Assembly (NCBI GenBank): GCA_027627705.1
Contig: CP091242.1
Coordinates: 2,750,290 to 2,814,289, forward strand
Source: Hyphomonadaceae bacterium BL14
Lineage (GTDB): Bacteria > Pseudomonadota > Alphaproteobacteria > Caulobacterales > Maricaulaceae
Direction: 5' to 3'
DNA: 64,000 nucleotides
Under the pieces are notes generated by a model. The model made no database searches. It had not been told where the DNA came from and was given only the letters and a program-made list of their open reading frames with translations. Below, piece after piece: positions 45,993 through 55,426 of the stretch. Numbering within the stretch: position 1 is the stretch's first letter; every line of letters begins with the position of its first letter. The position numbers and the translations under genes were made by a program.

Positions 45993-47006
45993 ATGGCCAC
46001 CATGGACATCTTCGAAGGCGATGCCTTCTCCATCATCGAGCTCACCCGCGCGCTCGAGAACATCCCGTTCAAGCCCGCCATCCTGTCAGGCTCTGGCCTG
46101 TTCGGATCGCGCGGGGTGCGCACGCGCACCGTCATGATCGAGAGCCGCGACGGCACGCTCTCGCTGATCCCGTTCTCCGAGCGCGGCTCGGCCTATGAGA
46201 GCCAGATCCCCGAACGGCGCGAGATGCGTGCGTTCGTGTGCCGCCAGTTCAAGAAGCAGGACGTGCTGTGGGCCTCCGAGATCCAGGCGATCCGCGAGTT
46301 CGGCTCCGAGAGCGCGGTCCAGCAGGTGCAGACGGAAGTGGCGCGCAAGCTCGGCCGGCTGCGCAACGACGCCGAGGCCACATTCGAGTTCCACCTGTTC
46401 AACGGCATCCAGGGCGTCGTCAAGGATCCGCGCGACGGCGCCACGGTCATCAACTACTACACCGAGTTCGCCATCACCCCGGCAGCCGAGGTCGACTTCG
46501 ATCTCGATAATGCGACCCCAGCCTCGGGCGCCCTGCGCAAGCGCTGTCAGGCGATGATCGAGAGCGTCGAGGACACGCTTGGCGGCCTTGCGTCGGGACA
46601 GGTCCAGCTGCGTGCTGAATGCGGCTCGGCCTTCTTTGCCGATCTGGTCGCTCACAAGGAGGTGCGCGAGACCTATCTCAACACCGCCGCGGCCGCCGAC
46701 CTCAGGGGCCGTGTGGGCGAGGAGGTCAGCTTTGGCGGCATCTCGTTCCGGCGCTATCGCGGCGGGCTGGGGTTCGGCGTGCCCACCGACAAGGCCTACA
46801 TCTATCCTGAAGGCGTCGAGGGCCTGTTCGAGATCTATTATGCGCCCGCCGACACGTTCGAGACGGTCAACACGCTGGGTCTGCCTCTCTATGCGCGCAT
46901 GATCCCTGACCGTGACCGCGACGAGTGGGTGCGCCTCGAGATCGAGAGCAATCCTCTGCCCATCTGCACGCGCCCGCAGGTCCTGCGCAGCGCAAGGCGC
47001 ACGTGA
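45993..47006 (+). CDS. Major capsid protein (gpE family)
   Basis: A 337-aa HK97-fold major capsid protein of the lambda E family. Landmarks: FSIIELTRALENIPFKPAIL (about 11-30), RGVRTRTVMIESRDGTLSLI, and the end RDEWVRLEIESNPLPICTRP. The length matches the family. AGGAGG site 10 nt upstream. Confidence 0.93.
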   Translation: MATMDIFEGDAFSIIELTRALENIPFKPAILSGSGLFGSRGVRTRTVMIESRDGTLSLIPFSERGSAYESQIPERREMRAFVCRQFKKQDVLWASEIQAIREFGSESAVQQVQTEVARKLGRLRNDAEATFEFHLFNGIQGVVKDPRDGATVINYYTEFAITPAAEVDFDLDNATPASGALRKRCQAMIESVEDTLGGLASGQVQLRAECGSAFFADLVAHKEVRETYLNTAAAADLRGRVGEEVSFGGISFRRYRGGLGFGVPTDKAYIYPEGVEGLFEIYYAPADTFETVNTLGLPLYARMIPDRDRDEWVRLEIESNPLPICTRPQVLRSARRT

Positions 47007-47317
47007 TGAGCGCGTTTGCTCATGCCATCGAGGCGCTGTTCGCCGACGGGTTCCTGGCCCGGCCTGTGACCATCCAGCCCCATGATGAGGCGGCGCGCGA
47101 CATCCCGGCCATGGTGCGCCGGGCCGATGAGCTCGCCAGCCTTGGTGAGGCTTCCCTGTGGAGCGAGGCCACGCGCGTTGATGTGCGCGTCAGCGACTGG
47201 CCTGCTCCGCGCCCCGGGGACACGGTGGTGCTTGATGGCGCGGCCCATGTCATCGAGGGCGAGCCGGTGCGCGACCGCGAGCGTCTGACCTGGACGCTGA
47301 GCCTTCGCGCATCATGA
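47006..47317 (+). CDS. Head-tail connector protein
   Basis: A 103-aa protein: MSAFAHAIEALFADGFLARP, then DWPAPRPGDTVVLDGAAHVI, the beta-rich pattern of phage head-tail joining proteins. TGATG junction with the capsid gene. Assignment rests mostly on position. Confidence 0.7.
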   Translation: MSAFAHAIEALFADGFLARPVTIQPHDEAARDIPAMVRRADELASLGEASLWSEATRVDVRVSDWPAPRPGDTVVLDGAAHVIEGEPVRDRERLTWTLSLRAS

Positions 47318-47994
47318 GGCTGGAGCTCTCCACGATCGGCTCGGTCGCCGGGGCCATGGCGCAGGAGGTCGCAGCGGCCGAGGCCGCCATGAGCCGGGCG
47401 GTGAGCGAGGCCAGCGAAGGGCTCAAGGGCGAGCTGCGCAGCCAGATCACTCAGGCTGGTCTGGGCGCGCGCCTTGCGCGCACCTGGCGCTCGCGCGTCT
47501 TTCCCGACGGGCGCGACAGCATCACCGCGGCCGGGCTCGTCTGGTCCAAGGCGCCGGGCATCATCCAGATGCATGATCTCGGCGTGGTCATCCGCTCGCG
47601 CTCAGGCGTGTTCCTGGCCATCCCCACCCCGGCGGCGGGGCGTTATGGCGATGGCGGGCGCCGGATCACGCCGGGCCTATGGGAGCGCCGGCACGGCCAG
47701 CGCCTGCGGTTTGTCTACCGGCGCGGCGCCGCCTCGCTGCTGGTGGCGCAGATGCGCGCGCGCACCGGTCAGCGCGGCGGGTTCGCGCCCGCCAGCGCTA
47801 GCGCACTTCGATCCGGGCGCGGTCTTGTGAGTGTGCCCATCTTCATCCTCGTGCCCCAGGTCACCCTGAGAAAGCGACTGGACGTGGCCGGCGCATCCGT
47901 GCGCTGGCGCGACCGTCTGGCCGAGCTTGCCGTGCGCCGGTGGGGCGATGGCCTTCAGGCGGCGCCGTCTGGCTCGGACCCCGCCAGACGATAG
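47314..47994 (+). CDS. DUF6441-like tail completion protein
   Basis: A 226-aa phage protein of the DUF6441 type: TWRSRVFPDGRDSITAAGLV (about 56-75) and VSVPIFILVPQVTLRKRLDV near the end. It probably plays a neck or tail completion role. Its 3' end overlaps the convergent Fic gene by 40 bp. Confidence 0.75.
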   Translation: MRLELSTIGSVAGAMAQEVAAAEAAMSRAVSEASEGLKGELRSQITQAGLGARLARTWRSRVFPDGRDSITAAGLVWSKAPGIIQMHDLGVVIRSRSGVFLAIPTPAAGRYGDGGRRITPGLWERRHGQRLRFVYRRGAASLLVAQMRARTGQRGGFAPASASALRSGRGLVSVPIFILVPQVTLRKRLDVAGASVRWRDRLAELAVRRWGDGLQAAPSGSDPARR

Positions 47995-49073
47995 CTGGTT
48001 CGCCTGCTGCCGCCGGGATTGCGGATGAGGAGGCTGCGGGCAAGAAGGTCGTTGATGTCGCGCTGTGCGGTGTCGACGGAACATCCTGCCAGAGACGCCC
48101 ATTTCCTGGCTGTCAGATTGCCCTCAAACCCGTCGAGAAAGCGGTTGAGGACATCCTTCTGCCGGGCCGAAAGGGGCTCGTGCGCGGCGCGCTGCCAGAA
48201 GTCCGCCTTGCGCAGGACCCCCGTGCTGTCAGCTTCGGCGTCATCGATGGCTCTGCCAAAGCACTCCAGAAACCATGCCAGCCAGAGCGTGACGTCCAGC
48301 GAGCCTTTCTGGGTGCGCTCTAGCATCTCATAGTATCTCGCGCGTTCACGCTGGATGCGCGCTGACATGCTGTAGAAGCGCTGGCCGGATCCTTCCATCT
48401 GCGCGATGGCCAGATCGGCGACGGCGCGGGCGATGCGGCCATTGCCATCCTCGAAGGGATGGATGGTCACGAACCACAGATGGGCAATGGCGCTGCGCAC
48501 CAGTGCGTCCATCGGCGGCGTATCGTTGAACCAGGCCAGGAAGCGCTCCATCTCTTGCGCCACCTGATCAGCAGGCGGCGCCTGAAAATGGACCTTCTGG
48601 CGCCCGAGCGGGCCGGAGACGACCTGCATCGGTCCGTCATGATCGGTGCGCCACGCGCCGACCGCAATCTTGTGAAGTCCCGAATAGCCCGTCGGGAACA
48701 GAGCGCCATGCCAGCCGAACAGGCGCTCGCTGGTCAGAGGCGCACGGTGATTATGCATGGCGTCGAGCATCATCTCGACCACGCCTTCAACACGCCGGTC
48801 TGATGGCCCTGAGCCACCTTGCGGAAGGCCAAGCCGGCGCGCAACGGAGGACCTGACGCTGGAAAGGTCAAGCAGCTCGCCTTCGATCTGGCTGCTCCTG
48901 AGCACATCTTCGACCGTTGCACGAAACTCCGCCTCGAGCTGCAGATCAAAGCCGAGACGCTTCATCTGGCCGAGGAATCGGCCCTGCCTGTGACGGGCAT
49001 CGCCCAGCCGGGCGAGTAGTTGCGCGCCGTCCCACGTGAATGCCGGCCAGGCGGTGTGCTCCCAGATATACAT
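47955..49073 (-). CDS. Class II Fic protein (AMPylator) with DUF4172 N-terminus
   Basis: A 372-aa Fic-domain protein. N-terminal DUF4172 begins MYIWEHTAWPAFTWDGAQLL. The canonical active-site motif is HPFEDGNGRIAR (about 205-216). An inhibitory motif SSQIEG occurs near residue 64, the (S/T)xxxE(G/N) element of self-inhibited class II Fic enzymes. A winged helix (KWASLAGCSVDTAQRDINDL) closes the protein. These enzymes attach AMP to target proteins. It lies antisense between head and tail genes; start at 49073 matches the DUF4172 start. Confidence 0.9.
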   Translation of the reverse strand: MYIWEHTAWPAFTWDGAQLLARLGDARHRQGRFLGQMKRLGFDLQLEAEFRATVEDVLRSSQIEGELLDLSSVRSSVARRLGLPQGGSGPSDRRVEGVVEMMLDAMHNHRAPLTSERLFGWHGALFPTGYSGLHKIAVGAWRTDHDGPMQVVSGPLGRQKVHFQAPPADQVAQEMERFLAWFNDTPPMDALVRSAIAHLWFVTIHPFEDGNGRIARAVADLAIAQMEGSGQRFYSMSARIQRERARYYEMLERTQKGSLDVTLWLAWFLECFGRAIDDAEADSTGVLRKADFWQRAAHEPLSARQKDVLNRFLDGFEGNLTARKWASLAGCSVDTAQRDINDLLARSLLIRNPGGSRRTSYRLAGSEPDGAA

Positions 49074-49189
49074 GATTTCTCCGCAGGATTTGCCGGGAAA
49101 GCTATGCCCTCCTGCGGATAAAGACAAGATTTTTGCCGCATGAAGTGCGGAGAAAATCGCTTCATTCGCCGCAGATCATGAGACACGGG

Positions 49190-49624
49190 ATGACCAGCCG
49201 CCGCGAATCCGTCCTCAGCGCCCTGCATCAGGCCCTCTCGGGCGGGCTTGCAGCAAGGGTGGTGCGCAATGAGGTCCTGCCCGAGAAGGTCGCGTCTCAA
49301 GGTCTTGTCATCGTGCGCGATGGCGAGCCGGGCGAGCCGGACGTGACCCTCAATCCGCGCACGGAATATTATGCTCACAGGGCGGAGATCGAAGCCTATG
49401 TGCCGCGCCCGCCCACGGGCGGGGGCGAGGCCGGGCTTGACGCGCTCATAGAGGCCATCGCGAGCGCGCTGCGCCCCGATCCTTCGCTCGGCGGGCTATG
49501 CGAGATGCTCAACCTGTCTGCGCCGGAGACGGGCGTGCTGGGAACAGAGGGCGCTGCGCCCTTTCTGAGCGCCCGTATGACCGTGACGCTCGAATACCTG
49601 GTGAGCGATCCGCTCACGCCCTGA
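49190..49624 (+). CDS. Minor tail / tail terminator-like protein
   Basis: A 144-aa protein: MTSRRESVLSALHQALSGGL, then LVIVRDGEPGEPDVTLNPRT and YYAHRAEIEAYVPRP, matching small phage tail-completion proteins before the tail tube. An ATG at 49178 is an alternative start. Role inferred from position. Confidence 0.75.
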   Translation: MTSRRESVLSALHQALSGGLAARVVRNEVLPEKVASQGLVIVRDGEPGEPDVTLNPRTEYYAHRAEIEAYVPRPPTGGGEAGLDALIEAIASALRPDPSLGGLCEMLNLSAPETGVLGTEGAAPFLSARMTVTLEYLVSDPLTP

Positions 49625-49650
49625 CCCCTATCCATACGAGGAGTGATCCC

Positions 49651-50922
49651 ATGTCCAAGGTGCGCGCTTACGGCGCGGACGCCACGCTGAAGGCTTGCCG
49701 CGAGGCGAGCTATGGCGCAGCGCCGGTGTCGGGCTATCGAAGCCTCGACTTCAAATCCACCGATCTGTCCTCGGCCCAGCCGCTGGGAGACGACCCGCTC
49801 CTGGGGCGTGGGCGCAACGCGCAGGATCCCTATCGCGGCCTCATCACCGATGAGGGCCAGCTGGAGATACCGCTCGATCTGCGCGGAACCGGGTTCTGGC
49901 TGACCGGCCTGTTTGGCGATCCCGTGACGACGCCGGTCAAGGCATCGGGATCGATCGCCTTTGCCGCCAACCCGGCGCCCGGGGCGACACTGACGCTGAA
50001 CGGCACGGTCCGGACCTTCGTCTCCGGCACGCCATCGGGTGATGAGACCGGGATCCAGGCGACGGTCACCCAGACCCTCGATCAGCTGGTCAGCGACCTC
50101 AATGCGTCCGCCGATGGCGAGATCGCCAAATGCACATATTCCCGGCCGACCAGCACGCAGACGCTGGTGATCGTTTTCGACACGGCGGGGCCGACCGGCA
50201 ACAGCTTCACCCTCGCGGCATCCGCCGGTGCCGTCTCGGGCCCCACGCTGACCGGCGGTGGCTATGCCCATGTCTGGGAAAGTGGCGCGGATGATATCCC
50301 GAGCTACACCATCGAGATCGGCCATCCCAAGCTCACCACGCCGGTGTTCTTCCGCCATCTCGGCACGGTGATGGAGAGCCTCAATTTCGAGATGGGCCAG
50401 GAGGGGCCGGCCAATGCCCGCCTCCAGCTCGTGGCGCAGGGCGAGGAGCCGTTCGCCGCGACGGTCGATGCCAGTCCCGAAGCCTTCTCGCTGCGCCGGT
50501 TTGCCCAAGGTCGCGGCTTCATCCGGCGCGCCGGCCAGCCGTTGGCAGGCGTCACTGGCGGCAGCCTCACTTTCTCCAATAATCTCGAACGGGTGCGGGT
50601 GATCCGCGAGGACGGCAGGATCGAGGCGGCCGATCCCACTTTCGCGTCTGCCGAAGGCTCGATGACGGTGCGTTTTGATGGCGCGACGCTGGTGGCCGAG
50701 GCCGCCAATGGCGATTCCGTCGCGCTCGAATACGGGTTCAGCTTTCCCGACGGATACGCGCTGCGGTTCGAGCTGCCGCGCGTCTTCCTTCCCAAACCCA
50801 AATACGCCGTCTCCGGCCCCGGCGGGGTCGAGGCGAGCTTCGACTGGCGCGCCGCCTTCGACGACAACGAGGACACGATGCTGCGCGCCCACCTCCTGAA
50901 CGATGTCACCAGCTATGTATGA
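49651..50922 (+). CDS. Major tail tube protein with inserted domain
   Basis: A 423-aa tail tube protein. The tube part is at both ends: MSKVRAYGADATLKACREAS, LITDEGQLEIPLDLRGTGFW, then GHPKLTTPVFFRHLGTVMES and RFELPRVFLPKPKYAVSGPG. Residues about 95-205 are an insertion (NPAPGATLTLNGTVRTFVSG) that reads as a separate beta domain found in many phage proteins. Start set by GAGGAG upstream. Confidence 0.85.
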   Translation: MSKVRAYGADATLKACREASYGAAPVSGYRSLDFKSTDLSSAQPLGDDPLLGRGRNAQDPYRGLITDEGQLEIPLDLRGTGFWLTGLFGDPVTTPVKASGSIAFAANPAPGATLTLNGTVRTFVSGTPSGDETGIQATVTQTLDQLVSDLNASADGEIAKCTYSRPTSTQTLVIVFDTAGPTGNSFTLAASAGAVSGPTLTGGGYAHVWESGADDIPSYTIEIGHPKLTTPVFFRHLGTVMESLNFEMGQEGPANARLQLVAQGEEPFAATVDASPEAFSLRRFAQGRGFIRRAGQPLAGVTGGSLTFSNNLERVRVIREDGRIEAADPTFASAEGSMTVRFDGATLVAEAANGDSVALEYGFSFPDGYALRFELPRVFLPKPKYAVSGPGGVEASFDWRAAFDDNEDTMLRAHLLNDVTSYV

Positions 50923-51008
50923 CTGTTGTCAGCGGCCGCACCACAGCCCGATATTTTCGGTTTTGCCAGATGTATTATAATTAAACGCAGCAATAATGGT
51001 AAATATTG

Positions 51009-52148
51009 TTACGCCTCAATGCCGCTGTCTACACTATTAACAACATGGCCACGAACTTTCATGAAGCGAATGGCGCGTTGAGCGGTTTCTACGATCATGT
51101 GATCATAAACGCTCCCCATTTCCCTGATTGCGTTGAACCTTGAGTTCAGGTCTTCATGGACAGCATTTTTGAGGGGCGCGGCCCTTTTTGTGAGGGCGGC
51201 TATCATGAGGAAGTCTGCTTTCTTTATTCCATTGGCCTTGCAAAGCAATAAGAGCCCATCAGGACTATCGTGGTCCATGGCCCGTTTCACGACATGTGTG
51301 CTGACATTGGCCAGTTCGGCAAAACCAACCTGAAACTCAAGAGTCTTGCCTTCTTTCAAAAGTGATATCAAAAGCGACACGTCAAGCGCGTGGCGTACCC
51401 GAGTGACATCAAGACGCTTGCGCGCGGCTTCCACCTCAGATTCCACAAGGAGACGCTTGGCCAGGCGCTCGTGTGACGCTGCTAGGGCAGCTTCCAGGAC
51501 TGCCGGTTTGAGGCCCTCAAAACGTTCAATGATCTGCTCGCGCAATTCGCTTTCCACGATGGTAATGAGGTCCGCCAGTAGATCGGCGGGCGTATTGGAG
51601 CGGCGCACCAATGAGCCCTGGATGATGGGGCTGTGCTCGGCGCGCTCTGTCGCGATTTCGAAGGTAAACCGGTCGACTTTTGCGCCCTCGTTCAGTATGA
51701 GGCGCGCCAGACTTGTATCATCGCCTTTGACCGCGATCGCCCTTGAAACCTTTTCGGATACGCTTTCGCGCTCGGCAATTGCGCGAATGTGCTCTTGATT
51801 TTGTTTTTCAACAATATTGACGAGATCATCATCATTTAAAACAGAGGATCGAAGCAGTATCGGCCCTGCGACCGCTATGGCATCCATCGCCAGTTGCAAA
51901 ACAAGTTCATGTGGCGCTTGGGCGCAATCGGCCAAGCGTTCGGATAGCGTCGCTCGGGCATGCTCGTTCACCTTTTTGGCAAGAGACTGCAGAAGCGCGT
52001 CAAACTCGGCATAGATGGTGGAATTTTGCGATGGGATCTCTTCAATGAAGAGGTCGGTTACGTCTCTAAGCATCTGTCGCCTGGACTCAGGTGATGTTTC
52101 CTGTGACAGGGCAGCCAGTCTATGAAGATTTTGCGAAGGCTTCTTCAT
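51009..52148 (-). CDS. DUF2336 family protein
   Basis: A 379-aa, mostly helical protein of the alphaproteobacterial DUF2336 family: LHRLAALSQETSPESRRQML and RDVTDLFIEEIPSQNSTIYA near the N-terminus, then HEAT-like helices. Function unknown. The gene and its flanks are AT-richer than the surrounding late genes. It stands alone, antisense between tail tube and tail chaperone, with GGGAGG 8 nt upstream of the start. Probably a later insertion (moron). Confidence 0.82.
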   Translation of the reverse strand: MKKPSQNLHRLAALSQETSPESRRQMLRDVTDLFIEEIPSQNSTIYAEFDALLQSLAKKVNEHARATLSERLADCAQAPHELVLQLAMDAIAVAGPILLRSSVLNDDDLVNIVEKQNQEHIRAIAERESVSEKVSRAIAVKGDDTSLARLILNEGAKVDRFTFEIATERAEHSPIIQGSLVRRSNTPADLLADLITIVESELREQIIERFEGLKPAVLEAALAASHERLAKRLLVESEVEAARKRLDVTRVRHALDVSLLISLLKEGKTLEFQVGFAELANVSTHVVKRAMDHDSPDGLLLLCKANGIKKADFLMIAALTKRAAPLKNAVHEDLNSRFNAIREMGSVYDHMIVETAQRAIRFMKVRGHVVNSVDSGIEA

Positions 52149-52249
52149 TTTTCCTGCCTCCCGATCCCGCTCAGACAGTACGTATGATCAATAAACCATA
52201 AAGGTGAAAGAATACTTTCGCGCAGGTAACCAAAACAAAGGATGAATCC

Positions 52250-52687
52250 ATGATCCGTCTTGATCTTTCGCGCGAGCCACGCTGGCTCGATCTCGGCCAC
52301 GGCGTGCGCGTGCGCATGGGGCCGCTCACCACATCCCTGATGGCGGCGGCGCGCAGCGACCCCTCCGTCACCAGCCTGCCAGACGGAGCCTCGAACGAGA
52401 CCATCGCTGTCGCCATGGCCAGGGCCCTCGCACGGCTGGTCGTGCTGGAATGGGAAGGTGTCGGCGATGCAGACGGCCATCCTGTGCCGGTCACGCCCGA
52501 AGGCATTGATGCCCTGCTGGACATCCTGCCGCTCTTTGAGGCCTTCCAGCTGCGCTACGTCTCGAAGGGGCTCATGCTGGATGAAGAAAAAAACGCCTGC
52601 GCGCCCTTGCCGAATGGCACTTCAGCGGGGGCGACCGGTACTGCCGGTCCTGCCGGGGCATCTGCGCCGAGTGCCCCGCCGTCCTGA
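52250..52687 (+). CDS. Tail assembly chaperone, gpG-like (unshifted product)
   Basis: A 145-aa protein: MIRLDLSREPRWLDLGHGVR, DALLDILPLFEAFQLRYVSK and a low-complexity end (GTSAGATGTAGPAG) that appears after the frameshift site. It is the short product of a G/GT pair. Tail-length chaperones bind the tape measure protein during tail assembly. Its last 31 codons probably have little function. Confidence 0.8.
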   Translation: MIRLDLSREPRWLDLGHGVRVRMGPLTTSLMAAARSDPSVTSLPDGASNETIAVAMARALARLVVLEWEGVGDADGHPVPVTPEGIDALLDILPLFEAFQLRYVSKGLMLDEEKNACAPLPNGTSAGATGTAGPAGASAPSAPPS

Positions 52688-52917
52688 ACCGCCCCCATAC
52701 GCTTGAAGGCTGGCAGGTCTGGGATCTGGCCTTGCGGCTCACCGGCCAGATCCGCGTCATCCCCGGTGCGGTCCTGGGGCTCGACATGAATGCGGCACTC
52801 GCGATCGCCGGGGCGCTTGGGCTCGACACGCTCATCTGCGCCGAGCTCCTGCCGGATATCGAGGCGGTGATGGTGCGCGGCCTCAATGCGCAAATGAAGG
52901 CTGAATACGATGGCTGA
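52250..52917 (+). CDS. Tail assembly chaperone fusion, gpGT-like, by -1 frameshift
   Basis: Predicted 222-aa frameshift product. The zero frame is read to the Asn codon at 52592-52594, then the ribosome slips back one base. Translation continues RLRALAEWHFSGGDRYCRSC and on to TLEGWQVWDLALRLTGQIRV and NAQMKAEYDG, ending at 52915-52917. The -1 extension resembles DUF1799 tail proteins and has no good start of its own upstream of 52732. It overlaps the tape measure start by 8 bp. Confidence 0.75.
52588..52594 (+). promoter_or_regulatory. Slippery heptamer for programmed -1 frameshift
   Basis: A AAA AAC in the reading frame of the chaperone gene, the canonical X XXY YYZ slip site. After -1 slippage both tRNAs re-pair on AAA AAA. 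A GC-rich sequence follows that could fold as a stimulator. Confidence 0.75.
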
Positions 52918-55414
52918 GAAAAGGGTGTCCGTGCGCCTGGCGGTCGTCGGCGGCCGCGAAGTGCGCGCCGAACTGCACGGCATCGGCGATGCGGGCGAAC
53001 AGGGCATGCGCCGTCTGTCGCGCGAGATGGATGCGGCCAACACGCGCGTCGCTGCCTTCTATCGCCGGGTCCAGATCGCCGCGGCTGCGGCGGCTGCCGC
53101 CTTTGCAGCGGGCGCAGCAGCCATGATCCGCTCAGGGCTCCAGGTCGTCGATGCGCAGGCCAAGCTCGCCCAGTCGCTTGGCACCACCGTGGAGAGCATT
53201 CAGGTGCTCGAACGCGCCGGCGAACTGGCCGGCGTCTCCATGTCGGGCATCGAGCAGGCCACCAAGGATCTCACGCGCCGCCTCAGCCAGGCAGCCGCCG
53301 GGACCGGTCCTGCCGTCGCGGCGCTCGAACGCCTCGGGCTCTCGGCCACCGCCCTCATCGCCCTGCCGCTCGATGAGCGTGTGGCCCGCATCAATCAGGC
53401 AATCGAGGACTTCGTGCCCGCGGCCGAGCGTGCAGCGGTCGCCGGGCAGCTGTTCGGCGAGGAAGGCAGCATCGCCATCTCCCGGATCGACACAGCCACG
53501 CTGCGGCAGGCGACGCAGGACATTCGCGATTTCGGCGTGGTCGTGTCCGAGCAGGACGCTGATCAGATCGAGCGGACGAACGATGCCATCTCCCGCCTCG
53601 GTCTGATCTGGCGGGGACTGTCCAACCAGCTGGCTGTCGCGGCCGCACCGGCGCTCGAAGCGGTCGCCGACGCGCTTGCGTCGGTCTCGCGCACGACCGG
53701 TCCTCTGGGGCAGGCGATCTCACTCCTGTTCGACAATCTGGGGCGTCTGGCCTCGATCGCGGCGGCTTTCGCCGCCTTCATGGCGGGCCGCTTCGTGGCC
53801 GGCATGGTCGTGGCCGCCGCCTCGGTGCGCGGGCTTGCCACCGCGCTTGTGCTCCTGCGTGGGGCGCTCATCCGCACCGGCATCGGCGCGCTCGTGGTGG
53901 CCGCAGGCGAGCTGATCTACCAGTTCTCGCGCCTCGTGCAGGCGACAGGCGGCTTTGGCGCCGCGCTCAACCTCCTTGGCGACGTGGCGCGCGAGGTCTG
54001 GGACCGGATGGGCCTTGTCGTGGAGGCTCTTCGCAATCGCATCTCATCCGCCTGGCTCTCCATCCTGGCCAGTACTGCAGACGCGCTTGCAGCCTCGCTC
54101 GAGGCTGTCGTGGGGTTCGCCAACCGCACCATCAATGTCTTTGAGGGCGCGTTCAGCGCCATGGCGGCGATCTGGGGCGCGCTGCCGGGCGTCATCGGTG
54201 ACGTTACCATCCGCGCCGCCAACACGCTGATCGCAGGCGTGCAGGCCATGCTCAACCGGGCCGCGCGCGCCATCAACGCGCTGCTCGATGACGTCAATGG
54301 CGCGCTTGGCGCGCTCGGCTTCGAGCGCACGATCCGGTTCATTCCCGAGCTGGATCTGGCCCGCATCGAGAACCGGTTCGCCGGGGCGGCCGAGCGCGCC
54401 GGAACAGCCGCGCGCGAGGCTTTCACGGGGGCCTTCGACACCGATGCGTTCGAGGTTCCAGATATGGGGCTCGACCGGTTCTCCGAGACCGCGCGCGACC
54501 TCGCCGCGCGCACACGTGAGGCTGCTGACGCGTTTGGTGATCTTGCACAGGCTCCGCTGGCGTCCGTTGCGGCCCTGCGTGAGGCGATGGCGGGTGTGAC
54601 CCCTGAGATCGACGAGGCGGCTGACGCCGCCCTGAGACTGGACGAGGCGTTCGAGGCGATCGGCGGCGCAGGTGATGGTGCGGGCGATGGCGAAGGTGCA
54701 GGCGGGTCCGCCGCGCGTGCCGCTGAGGCCAGCCGGGCCGCCGGTGAGGCAGCAGTCACTGCCGCTGCACACGCGGTGACCGGCTGGGCCGCGGTGCGCG
54801 AGGAGCTGTCGCGTTACGCCAGTGAGGCAATGGACTGGGGCAGGGATCTGGGCAGCGCTCTCACGAGCGCCTTTCGCCGCGCCGAGGACGCCGTTGCCAG
54901 CTTTGTGACCAGCGGCAGGTTCGACTTCAAGGCGCTCGCCGACAGCATCCTGGCTGACATCACAAGGATCGCAGTTCGCTCTGCGATCCTGGGACCACTG
55001 GCCAATGCGCTCGGCGGCCTCGGTGGCGGTGGCGGGATCTTCGCCAATCTGTTCAGCGGCGCAGGCAAGATGCTGGCAGGCATCTTTCATGCGGGCGGCA
55101 TCGTTGGCGCGCCTGCCCCCCAGCGGCTCGTGCCCGCGCTCGCCTTTGCCGGCGCGCCCCGCCTGCATGGCAGCGGCATGGCGGGCGGACGGGCGGGCCT
55201 GCGCAGCGACGAGGTTCCCGCCATCCTGCAGCGCGGCGAGATGGTGCTCTCGCGCGCCCAGCTGGCCGCCATGGGATCGGGCGGCGCACGGTCGGTGCCC
55301 GTCAATGTGGTGATGAACATCTCGACGCCTGACGCCAGCAGCTTCCGCTACGCCCAAGGCCAGATCGCCGCTGACGCCGCGCGCGCCATGGAGCGGGCGC
55401 GGCGTAATCTCTGA
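52910..55414 (+). CDS. Tail tape measure protein
   Basis: An 834-aa tape measure protein that sets tail length. N-terminal VSVRLAVVGGREVRAELHGI, then long helical Ala-rich stretches. Hydrophobic segments lie near 260-320 (AAAFAAFMAGRFVAGMVVAA, RTGIGALVVAAGELIY). The C-terminal DIGRILLP-like part, FKALADSILADITRIAVRSA, is typical of siphovirus tape measures. Ends 12 bp before the DUF2460 gene. Confidence 0.9.
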   Translation: MAEKRVSVRLAVVGGREVRAELHGIGDAGEQGMRRLSREMDAANTRVAAFYRRVQIAAAAAAAAFAAGAAAMIRSGLQVVDAQAKLAQSLGTTVESIQVLERAGELAGVSMSGIEQATKDLTRRLSQAAAGTGPAVAALERLGLSATALIALPLDERVARINQAIEDFVPAAERAAVAGQLFGEEGSIAISRIDTATLRQATQDIRDFGVVVSEQDADQIERTNDAISRLGLIWRGLSNQLAVAAAPALEAVADALASVSRTTGPLGQAISLLFDNLGRLASIAAAFAAFMAGRFVAGMVVAAASVRGLATALVLLRGALIRTGIGALVVAAGELIYQFSRLVQATGGFGAALNLLGDVAREVWDRMGLVVEALRNRISSAWLSILASTADALAASLEAVVGFANRTINVFEGAFSAMAAIWGALPGVIGDVTIRAANTLIAGVQAMLNRAARAINALLDDVNGALGALGFERTIRFIPELDLARIENRFAGAAERAGTAAREAFTGAFDTDAFEVPDMGLDRFSETARDLAARTREAADAFGDLAQAPLASVAALREAMAGVTPEIDEAADAALRLDEAFEAIGGAGDGAGDGEGAGGSAARAAEASRAAGEAAVTAAAHAVTGWAAVREELSRYASEAMDWGRDLGSALTSAFRRAEDAVASFVTSGRFDFKALADSILADITRIAVRSAILGPLANALGGLGGGGGIFANLFSGAGKMLAGIFHAGGIVGAPAPQRLVPALAFAGAPRLHGSGMAGGRAGLRSDEVPAILQRGEMVLSRAQLAAMGSGGARSVPVNVVMNISTPDASSFRYAQGQIAADAARAMERARRNL

Positions 55415-55426
55415 CGGACATGGGCC

